Source: an uncultured Bacilli bacterium
GTDB taxonomy: Bacteria > Bacillota_I > Bacilli_A > RF39 > UBA660
Assembly (NCBI GenBank): GCA_934098345.1
Contig: CAKONX010000049.1
Coordinates: 1-8,701, forward strand
DNA: 8,701 nucleotides
Direction: 5' to 3'
This document shows positions 1-6,068 of the stretch, in pieces. Within the stretch, counting starts at the first letter, position 1, and each line of letters starts with the position of its first letter. The notes beneath the pieces are model-generated. The model searched no databases. It saw only the letters and a program-made list of their open reading frames with translations, and had not been told where the DNA came from. A program made the translations under genes and the position numbers.

Positions 1-1
1 T

Positions 2-460
2 AAGCATAGATTATTCAAAACTGCACAAGAACAAACATTCCATAGTGGTACATATGCATATAGAGATAGAAAACAAAATAAGAGAAATTTCAGAAAATTA
101 TGGATTACAAGAATCAATGCTGCATGTCGTATGAATGATATTAGTTATTCTAAATTTATAAATGGATTAACTAAAGCAGGTGTTGAAATTAACAGAAAAA
201 TGTTAAGTGAAGTTGCTATCGATAATCCAGCATTATTTACTTCATATGTTAATATTGCTAAAGATGCTTTAGCAGGAAAAACTGTTAAGACTGAAGCTAA
301 AAAAGCTACAACTAAAGAAGTAAAAGAAGTTAAATCTGAAGAAAAAACTGATTTATCTAAATTAACTGTTGCTGAATTAAAAGAAATGGCAAAAGAAAAA
401 AATATTGAAGGATATACTTCAATGAAAAAAGCTGAATTAGTTGATGCTTTAAATAAATAG
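2..460 (+). CDS. rplT: 50S ribosomal protein L20, 5'-truncated by the window, with C-terminal SAP/Rho-N-like extension
   Basis: L20 binds 23S rRNA early in 50S assembly. The reading frame is open from base 2 with no start, so the gene begins left of the window. The visible part carries the L20 signatures YAYRDRKQNKRNFRKLWITR, RINAACRMN and GVEINRKML, which match the conserved core from about residue 30 onward. An ATG at 131 is an internal methionine and not the start, because the L20 homology continues upstream of it. The usual L20 ends near base 276. Here the protein goes on for about 60 residues: a Lys/Glu/Thr-rich linker (about 277-349), then a compact domain (350-457) with the pattern LSKLTVAELKEMAKEKNIEG and a final KKAELVDAL helix. 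This resembles the SAP/Rho N-terminal helix-extension-helix fold that binds nucleic acid; that assignment is by pattern only. The stop is TAG, and a terminator follows 13 bases later. Confidence 0.95.
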   Translation, partial: KHRLFKTAQEQTFHSGTYAYRDRKQNKRNFRKLWITRINAACRMNDISYSKFINGLTKAGVEINRKMLSEVAIDNPALFTSYVNIAKDALAGKTVKTEAKKATTKEVKEVKSEEKTDLSKLTVAELKEMAKEKNIEGYTSMKKAELVDALNK

Positions 461-473
461 TAAACTATTCAAT

Positions 474-503
474 AAAAATTGGTAAATATTACCAATTTTT
501 TTT
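474..503 (+). terminator. Rho-independent terminator of the rplT operon
   Basis: There is a perfect 12-bp inverted repeat, AAAAATTGGTAA (474-485) and TTACCAATTTTT (489-500), around a 3-base loop. The T run continues to 503, giving eight T's in all (496-503). It begins 13 bases after the rplT stop. The A-run on the left arm means it could also work in the opposite direction, but no minus-strand gene is visible to need that. Confidence 0.9.
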
Positions 504-511
504 ATTTATTA

Positions 512-540
512 TTGATAATTTATATATATTAATTTATAAT
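512..540 (+). promoter_or_regulatory. Sigma-A type promoter driving the T4SS operon
   Basis: A -35 box TTGATA (512-517) is separated by exactly 17 bases from a perfect -10 box TATAAT (535-540), between the rplT terminator and the first T4SS gene. Transcription would start near 547, leaving a leader of about 60 bases before the ATG at 606. AT-rich sequence produces chance -10 boxes, but the pairing, spacing and location make this one convincing. No clear operator is visible. The short AT palindrome at 562-575 is simple sequence and was not called. Confidence 0.75.
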
Positions 541-592
541 TATTATAGAAAATTATAGTCGAAATATATATATTTTTATAAATTGAAATGTT

Positions 593-597
593 GGGAG
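593..597 (+). promoter_or_regulatory. Ribosome binding site that fixes the VirB6-like start at 606
   Basis: GGGAG lies 8 bases before the ATG at 606. The upstream in-frame ATG at 588 has no Shine-Dalgarno sequence ahead of it, and it overlaps this one. Confidence 0.8.
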
Positions 598-605
598 TGA
601 TAAAT

Positions 606-2906
606 ATGATAGCTGTTAACTGGATAGTCAGAACATTAGGAATAATATTTATCGGTTTATTAGATGGTGTTGCATATACACTTGTTAGTTTAAGTTATAG
701 AATTTTTCTTGCTGTTTCAGAACTTAATTTGTTTGGTGGACAAAGTAGTGCTAGTCAAGCAATATATGATACTTTTACTCAAAGAATTTACTTAGTTTTA
801 TCAGTTATTATGCTATTTGTTTTCGCATATCAATTAATACTTTTAATAGTAAATCCAGATGGAGATGGTACTAAAAAAACAACAGGATTATTAAAAGATT
901 TGGTTATTTCGATTGCACTTGTGGTAGTACTGCCAGTTGTGTTTAGATATATGACAGTATTTCAAAATCATGTTGTAAAAAATAATACAATTGGAGCTAT
1001 TGTTTTAGGAACCGCTCCGACATCAAGTTCAACAAAAGAAACTGCTTATGGAGATTCCATTGGTATGACTGTTCTTATGTCTTTCTATCATCCACAAGGA
1101 ACAGGATATAATACTTTCTTTGATACTTTGGGAAATTTAAAAGATCGAGATGAGGCTATTACCGCCTGCAAAGAAGCAGGTGAAGGCGATGATTCACAAG
1201 ATACATGTGAATTATGGATGGATGCTTTGGAAAAATGGGATTCAACAATTAGTGAAGACAGACTAGATGTTCCTTATGCTGCAGTTACTTGGAATCTTAA
1301 AATATTTGATACTCTTGGTGAAGATAATGGAACATATTATATGTGGATAATCAGTACAGGCTGCGCATTACTTGTCGCATGGTTCTTTGTAAGTTATGCA
1401 ATTGATTTAGGAACTCGTGCTGTAAAATTAGGATTCTTAGAATTAATTGCGCCAATACCAGTTATGCTAAAAATCATTCCAAGTATGAAAAAATCATTTG
1501 AAACTTGGAAAGGCGAAATAATAAAGACATATGTAGAACTATTTATAAGATTGGCTGTAATATTCTTTGTAGTTAAACTTTGTACATTAGTACCGGATTT
1601 TATTGAAATAATATTCTCGGATTCAATGCAAGATGTAAATGGAGGAATATTACTTAAATCAGTAACAATGGTTGTTCTTATTTTAGGATTACTTAAATTT
1701 GCGAAAGAAGCACCAGAATTATTTAAATCTATCATGGATAATGGTGGAGGATTATTTAAAAATCTTGATTTAAAACCAGGTGCTAAGAGACGTGTTGAAT
1801 CTAATGAATATGCAATGAAAGGTTTATCTGCTGGAGCAGGAACTGTAAGTGGAATAGCAGCAAGTTTTGCTCAAAGATATAGACAAGCCGGACATGATGC
1901 GGATGGAAATAAACTTAAAAATGCTTCACGTATAGGAAAAGTTTTAACCGCACTATCTGCTGCACCTAGAGGTTTAATAACTGGAACAAAAGCAGGATTT
2001 AAAAATAGTTCTAGCGATCTTAAAGGAATTAAAAACTCGGCTAGATCAGCAGTTAATGCAGCCCATGAATCAGAACAAGCTGCATTTGATAGAGACTTAA
2101 GAAGTGCAATAAGACAAACTTTTAGAGATAATCGTGATCAAGAAATTATGAATAGTGAGAGCGTTTTTGAAGCATACAAAGCTAATTACGAAAAGAATAA
2201 AGAAACATATCTAAATACTAAAAAAGAAAATGTCAATTCAGCTGTTAGCAGGTTTAAAACAAATAAGGAAGATCTTAAAAATATGCTTAGTGGTGTTAAT
2301 ACAACATTATCTAAAGAGAGTGAAGATACTTTAAAAGAATTAATAAGTATACTTAAATCAAGTAAAAATCTTACTAAAGAAAAGATGGATAAGGCTTTGG
2401 AACCTTTCAATAAGGCGGAGGCAGACGATCTAAAAAAACTTGCATCTGGACAAACTTTAAAAAGAATAATAGATGGCAAAGAACAAGAGATTACATTGGC
2501 AAATCAACAATTGCTTAAGGATTATTATAAAAATCTAAAAAATGATGCTAAAGCAGGAGTATTTGATAAAAGCCAAGTTCAAGTACAAGCAATTTCTACA
2601 AAACTTAAAGAATTTGAAAAGATTTCAAGATCTAACAAAATGGATGCTGAGTCTCTTAATACAATAAATAAAACTATTGAAAAGAAAGCAAAAGAGCTAT
2701 TTGGTAATGAAAATATAAAGAATGTTCAAGATTTAACAAAATATGCAAGTTCTTCTGAAGCATTAAATAATGCTGCAAACTTTACAAAGGTTGCGGAAAT
2801 TATGGATCAAATTGAACATACAGCATCTGATATACAATCTTCTAACGAATATTTAAAAGCTTCTCAATCTGCAAAACAAAGTAGTAAAGATAGTGGCAAA
2901 AAATAG
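606..2906 (+). CDS. VirB6/TrbL-like polytopic membrane protein of a type IV secretion system
   Basis: This 766-residue protein probably forms part of the inner-membrane channel of the T4SS. Hydrophobic segments lie at about residues 5-37, 62-82, 95-118, 245-267, 309-329 and 348-364. A Pro-rich, possibly re-entrant stretch, LELIAPIPVMLKIIPSMKK (about 278-296), is typical of TrbL/VirB6-like proteins. Flanking charges suggest both ends are cytoplasmic. The loop between spans 3 and 4 (about 119-244) would be outside; it carries two cysteines, C188 and C201. From about residue 370 to the end there are some 400 hydrophilic, Lys/Glu/Ala/Ser-rich residues that look helical and partly coiled-coil, starting with a Gly/Ala-rich stretch. 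The start at 606 is preferred over the in-frame ATG at 588 because only 606 has a ribosome binding site. It is the first gene of the operon. Family placement rests on topology and context, not on a strict motif. Confidence 0.8.
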   Translation: MIAVNWIVRTLGIIFIGLLDGVAYTLVSLSYRIFLAVSELNLFGGQSSASQAIYDTFTQRIYLVLSVIMLFVFAYQLILLIVNPDGDGTKKTTGLLKDLVISIALVVVLPVVFRYMTVFQNHVVKNNTIGAIVLGTAPTSSSTKETAYGDSIGMTVLMSFYHPQGTGYNTFFDTLGNLKDRDEAITACKEAGEGDDSQDTCELWMDALEKWDSTISEDRLDVPYAAVTWNLKIFDTLGEDNGTYYMWIISTGCALLVAWFFVSYAIDLGTRAVKLGFLELIAPIPVMLKIIPSMKKSFETWKGEIIKTYVELFIRLAVIFFVVKLCTLVPDFIEIIFSDSMQDVNGGILLKSVTMVVLILGLLKFAKEAPELFKSIMDNGGGLFKNLDLKPGAKRRVESNEYAMKGLSAGAGTVSGIAASFAQRYRQAGHDADGNKLKNASRIGKVLTALSAAPRGLITGTKAGFKNSSSDLKGIKNSARSAVNAAHESEQAAFDRDLRSAIRQTFRDNRDQEIMNSESVFEAYKANYEKNKETYLNTKKENVNSAVSRFKTNKEDLKNMLSGVNTTLSKESEDTLKELISILKSSKNLTKEKMDKALEPFNKAEADDLKKLASGQTLKRIIDGKEQEITLANQQLLKDYYKNLKNDAKAGVFDKSQVQVQAISTKLKEFEKISRSNKMDAESLNTINKTIEKKAKELFGNENIKNVQDLTKYASSSEALNNAANFTKVAEIMDQIEHTASDIQSSNEYLKASQSAKQSSKDSGKK

Positions 2907-2910
2907 GTGA
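2905..2910 (+). promoter_or_regulatory. Ribosome binding site that selects the start at 2919
   Basis: AGGTGA overlaps the TAG stop of the VirB6-like gene and sits 8 bases before the ATG at 2919. Possible starts at 2907 (GTG), 2910 and 2913 lie within or too near this site. Confidence 0.7.
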
Positions 2911-2918
2911 TGATGCTT

Positions 2919-3377
2919 ATGAATATTGAAAAATTAGAAACAAAAAAGAAAATGTGCGATTTGTTTATAGATGCTTATAAAGCTATAGTTGCTTCTAGAG
3001 AAAATGAATTCGATGCAATAAAAAATGCAGAAGATGATAGCTTAAAAAAAGCTGCAAAGGAATTCCTTGGAAACTATGATGAGTATAAAAAAAATGAAGC
3101 ACAAATTAGAAAGTATTATCGTCAGTTGTCTTACCAAAAATTTCTTGAAGTAGCAGATGATAATCTGTTTACAAGTAGAATATTACATAAGATAAAAAGT
3201 GAAATATTACAAAAAGATAATTATAAAAATTTTTATGAAATTGGGTTACGTACAAGGCCTGGCTATAATATAGATGAAAAAATGTTTTATGCAGACTATC
3301 TTGTTTCAACGATGAAAGCCCCTGAGCTAGAAGCAATGATAGAATTTGAAAAACAGAATAGAAAGTGGGGAAAATAA
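2919..3377 (+). CDS. Uncharacterised soluble helical protein in the T4SS operon
   Basis: I do not recognise a family for this 152-residue protein. It has no signal peptide and no membrane segment, and it is rich in Lys, Glu, Asp and Tyr throughout. The composition suggests an all-helical cytoplasmic protein, with charged helices in the first 70 residues and a Tyr-rich middle (KYYRQLSYQKFLEV). It ends in the basic sequence FEKQNRKWGK. It lies 12 bases after the VirB6-like gene and 2 bases before the PrgI-like gene, so it is translated as part of the same operon. A role as a cytoplasmic accessory or chaperone of the channel is a guess from position only. Upstream in-frame starts at 2907-2915 are less likely, because the ribosome binding site at 2905-2910 would be too close. 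Confidence 0.75.
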   Translation: MNIEKLETKKKMCDLFIDAYKAIVASRENEFDAIKNAEDDSLKKAAKEFLGNYDEYKKNEAQIRKYYRQLSYQKFLEVADDNLFTSRILHKIKSEILQKDNYKNFYEIGLRTRPGYNIDEKMFYADYLVSTMKAPELEAMIEFEKQNRKWGK

Positions 3378-3379
3378 GT

Positions 3380-3709
3380 ATGAAAAATGCGTATTTGATA
3401 CCAGCAAATTCCAAAAGATCAATGTTGATTCTTGGTCTGTTTACTCCAGTAGATTTAGCAATATTTCTTACTGGAGCTGGTTTAACAGTTATATTAATGC
3501 TTTCATATCATGCTGTAACGATGGGAGATGTATTCATGATACTTACTCCGTTGTTTATTTCTACAGGAATGGTAATGCCAGTTCCTAATCATAGAAATAT
3601 TTGGACACTTACAGCAAATATTTACCATTATTTATCAAATAGAAGAACATACTTTTGGAGAGGTTGGTGTATGACTAATGGCGAAGAAAATCAAACTAGA
3701 AACAAGTAA
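3380..3709 (+). CDS. PrgI/VirB3-like small membrane protein
   Basis: This is a 109-residue protein with a short polar N-terminus ending in FTPVDL, and two hydrophobic segments at about residues 24-43 and 49-68. The basic C-terminal part carries YLSNRRTYFWRGW (about 84-96). The pattern is that of the PrgI family of Gram-positive conjugation systems: about 100 residues, two adjacent spans, encoded immediately before VirB4. That family is the positional and topological counterpart of VirB3, which anchors the VirB4 ATPase at the membrane. The start at ATG 3380 has GGGG (3367-3370) 9 bases upstream; an in-frame GTG at 3365 lies inside the preceding gene and would absorb that site. It follows the previous stop by 2 bases. 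Its last 32 bases overlap the start of the VirB4 N-terminal gene. Confidence 0.8.
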   Translation: MKNAYLIPANSKRSMLILGLFTPVDLAIFLTGAGLTVILMLSYHAVTMGDVFMILTPLFISTGMVMPVPNHRNIWTLTANIYHYLSNRRTYFWRGWCMTNGEENQTRNK

Positions 3710-4277
3710 ATTTACTGAAGATTGGATACCTGTTAAAGATATTAGAGGTGGAATGATTGAAGTAGAAGGAAAACTAACTGAGGGTAATCAATTAGTAGCA
3801 GGAATAAGAGTAGAACCTAAAAATATTTTTATCTCTGATCAAGAAACTCAAGATAGAACATTGATTGCTCTTAGAAATTTCTATAATACTTTAGATTATG
3901 AATTTTGGCTTGTTTGCTGTGATAGACCAGTAGATATAAATCTATATAAATCAGAACTTGAAATTATGTATAATGATGCACAAAATCAACAAATTAGAAA
4001 AATGATTTTACAAGATATTCAAAAATGTGATAAATTTATTGGTCCAGAAATAAATGCAGTTGACACAGAATTCTATATTCTTTTTAAGGATAGCCCTAAA
4101 AATATGGAACGTATTCAAAAAAGAATTCATAATATGATTTCTGGACTTGCAACAGCAGGATTAAATTCAAGACAACTTACTGATGATGATGCTAGAGTAT
4201 TATTAGATAGTTTCTTCAATGATTCAAAAAGAGTAGAATATGGGACGGTGATGGCTGATGTCGAAACTAACAGCTAA
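3678..4277 (+). CDS. VirB4 N-terminal domain, encoded as a separate protein
   Basis: These 199 residues correspond to the N-terminal region of VirB4/TraC-type T4SS ATPases (CagE_TrbE_VirB region). The order of motifs is as expected: DWIPVKDIRGGMIEV near residue 15, then a strand segment VAGIRVEPKNIFI, a helix DRTLIALRNFYNTL, DRPVDINLYKSELE, and a last helical part ending DDDARVLLDSFFN. There is no Walker motif; those are in the next gene. At 199 plus 597 residues the pair equals one usual VirB4 of about 800. The ATG at 3678 has GGTG (3666-3669) 8 bases upstream; a stronger GGAGAGG lies 14 bases away. The gene overlaps the PrgI-like gene by 32 bases and the motor gene by 20 bases. Its final residues after SFFN show no conserved pattern. 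This part is expected to contact the PrgI/VirB3-like protein at the membrane. Confidence 0.85.
   Translation: MAKKIKLETSKFTEDWIPVKDIRGGMIEVEGKLTEGNQLVAGIRVEPKNIFISDQETQDRTLIALRNFYNTLDYEFWLVCCDRPVDINLYKSELEIMYNDAQNQQIRKMILQDIQKCDKFIGPEINAVDTEFYILFKDSPKNMERIQKRIHNMISGLATAGLNSRQLTDDDARVLLDSFFNDSKRVEYGTVMADVETNS
4247..4252 (+). promoter_or_regulatory. Dedicated ribosome binding site of the VirB4 motor gene, inside the preceding gene
   Basis: GGTGAT, complementary to the 16S 3' end, sits 5 bases before the ATG at 4258. An in-frame TGA (4249-4251) blocks any further upstream ATG start. This supports independent initiation of the second VirB4 half rather than a sequencing frameshift. Confidence 0.7.
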
Positions 4278-6051
4278 AAGTGAGATAGCTCCTAAGGGGT
4301 TAAATTTTAAAATAAATGAGTTCATGATAAGCGATAAATATGCGACAATTCTAACAGTGTTAGAATATCCAAAAGCTATTGGACCAGGATGGTTAAGCAA
4401 CATTACATCTATTCCTGGAATTAAATTATGTATCAAACATATTCCAATTGAACTTTCAACAATGCAAAAAACTATTAATAAAGAAATTGCTGAGTTAAAA
4501 GAAGCTTATCAAAAAGAACATGACCATACATTAAAAGAAAGAATCAGACTAGATTATGAATCAATGGAAAACTTTGTATCTATGCTTGCTGCAACTCAAT
4601 CAAAAATATTTGATTTCCAAATGCATGTAATGATAATGGCTGATACAAAAGACGAACTAGATTCAAAAAAAGTACAAATAAAAAACTTTTTAACATCTTT
4701 AGGTATGAGAGCAATACCAATGATGTTTGAACAAGAAAAGGTTTTAAAATCAATGTTACCAATTTTTCCTAAACAAGATGTTGAAAGCAGAATTGGTATA
4801 CCAGTTCCAGCACCAACCGTTTCAGCAATGTATCCATTCGTATTTGACTCAATTAAAGACCCAGGAAAATCAACTCTTTTTGGAATAGATTTCTCTGGTG
4901 GAGTAGTATTATTTAATCAATTCTTATATCAAATAAGAAAAGAATTTAATAGAAATAACGCCAATATGATTATACTTGGTACTTCTGGTTCAGGTAAATC
5001 TACAGCAGCAAAACTATTACTTAGAAATCATATAAGAAATGGATACCAAATTGTATGTATAGATCCAGAAGGTGAACTTGAAACTTTAACAAAAGCATGT
5101 GGTGGTTCATTTGTTGATTTGGGTAAAGGTGGAGCATTTGGACTTATTAATCCGCTTGAAGTAGTAGTTGATTCTGATAATGAAGAACTTGAACAAGGAC
5201 TTGGTTATACAGTTCTAACAAGAACTCTTCAATCTTTAAAAGCTTTTATGAAGTATTATAGCCCTAGTATTGAAGAAGATGTTCTTGCAATGTTCTCCGA
5301 AATTGTTCAAGAAACATATAAACGTTTTGGAATAGATTTTAATACTAATTTCGCAAACTTTACTCCAGATAAATATCCAACATTTGATGATGTATATGCA
5401 ACTGTAAAAGGTAAACTTTTATCAATGCCAGAAGCTACACGTGAAAGAGATATAATGGAACGTTTGGAAATAAAAATCAGACCATTTATTAATGAACTTA
5501 GATATTACTTTAATGGACATACAACTATAAATGCAAATGATGATTTCATTGTATTTAATATTAAAGATGTTATGAACAGTGATTCTAATATACGTGATGC
5601 ATTATTCTTTAATATTCTTAAGTATTCTTGGGGATTATGTCTAGACAAATATAAAAACACGGTTATGATGGTAGATGAGGCCCATATATTACTTTCTGGT
5701 AATAATGAACTTGGAGCTGAATACTTAGCACAAATGCAAAGACGTGCAAGAAAATATAATACTGGAACAATTATTATTACTCAACAACCTACAGATTTTG
5801 CTGCAGAAAATTTAATTGTTCATGGTAAAGCAATATTTGATAACGCTTCATATTACTTAATTATGGGACTTAGAAAACAAGCAGTTGAAGACTTATCTAA
5901 ATTAATAGATTTAAATGAAAATGAAAAAGAGAGTATAAAGACATATACTCAAGGAGAAGCATTATTTGTATGTGGATCTAGAAGAATGCGTATTAATGTA
6001 ATTCTTACACAAGATGAATTAGATTCATTTGGTACAGGTGGAGGATTATAG
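4258..6051 (+). CDS. VirB4-type T4SS ATPase, central and motor domains
   Basis: This 597-residue protein would be the energy-supplying ATPase of the secretion machine, acting at the cytoplasmic face of the membrane. Residues 1-230 match the middle of VirB4: YATILTVLEYP and GPGWLSNI, a charged helical hairpin (about 65-105), and a segment leading to GIDFSGGVVLFNQF. The P-loop motor follows. Walker A is GTSGSGKST (241-249); IVCIDPEGE (265-273) and FGLINPLEVV (294-303) are typical of VirB4/TraC; Walker B is VMMVDEAH (469-476); and GTIIITQQPTDF (503-514) is the conserved motif after it. No membrane span is visible. All catalytic motifs are intact. The N-terminal 200 residues that other VirB4 proteins carry are encoded by the overlapping upstream gene in a different frame. 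The stop is TAG, and a gap of 17 bases leads to the hydrolase gene. Confidence 0.95.
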   Translation: MSKLTAKSEIAPKGLNFKINEFMISDKYATILTVLEYPKAIGPGWLSNITSIPGIKLCIKHIPIELSTMQKTINKEIAELKEAYQKEHDHTLKERIRLDYESMENFVSMLAATQSKIFDFQMHVMIMADTKDELDSKKVQIKNFLTSLGMRAIPMMFEQEKVLKSMLPIFPKQDVESRIGIPVPAPTVSAMYPFVFDSIKDPGKSTLFGIDFSGGVVLFNQFLYQIRKEFNRNNANMIILGTSGSGKSTAAKLLLRNHIRNGYQIVCIDPEGELETLTKACGGSFVDLGKGGAFGLINPLEVVVDSDNEELEQGLGYTVLTRTLQSLKAFMKYYSPSIEEDVLAMFSEIVQETYKRFGIDFNTNFANFTPDKYPTFDDVYATVKGKLLSMPEATRERDIMERLEIKIRPFINELRYYFNGHTTINANDDFIVFNIKDVMNSDSNIRDALFFNILKYSWGLCLDKYKNTVMMVDEAHILLSGNNELGAEYLAQMQRRARKYNTGTIIITQQPTDFAAENLIVHGKAIFDNASYYLIMGLRKQAVEDLSKLIDLNENEKESIKTYTQGEALFVCGSRRMRINVILTQDELDSFGTGGGL

Positions 6052-6055
6052 TATC

Positions 6056-6065
6056 AGGCGGTGAT
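6056..6065 (+). promoter_or_regulatory. Very strong ribosome binding site before the wall hydrolase
   Basis: AGGCGGTGAT differs by one base from the full anti-Shine-Dalgarno complement AGGAGGTGAT and lies just ahead of the ATG at 6069. It suggests efficient translation of the hydrolase. Confidence 0.75.
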
Positions 6066-6068
6066 ATA

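Noticed and set aside
131..460. A separate 109-residue protein starting at ATG 131
   Set aside because: L20 homology continues without a break upstream of this methionine to base 2, so it is internal.
562..575. AAATATATATATTT palindrome as an operator
   Set aside because: Simple AT repeat in a very AT-rich leader; palindromes of this kind arise by chance, and no regulator gene is nearby.
588..605. Upstream ATG at 588 as the start of the VirB6-like gene
   Set aside because: It has no ribosome binding site, and the good one (593-597) lies within this extension and is correctly spaced for 606.
1394..1735. Minus-strand open frame of 113 codons
   Set aside because: It lies wholly inside the VirB6-like gene, has no ribosome binding site or family resemblance, and mirrors its membrane segments.
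2186..2479. Minus-strand open frame of 97 codons
   Set aside because: It is antisense to the VirB6-like tail; its hydrophobic look comes from the complement of Lys/Glu-rich codons.
3346..3588. Alternative plus-strand frame across the PrgI-like gene
   Set aside because: It has low-complexity Ser/Tyr-rich content, overlaps two better-supported genes and has no ribosome binding site.
4221..4277. Programmed ribosomal frameshift joining the two VirB4 halves
   Set aside because: No convincing slippery heptamer with downstream structure is visible, and the second gene has its own ribosome binding site and start codon.
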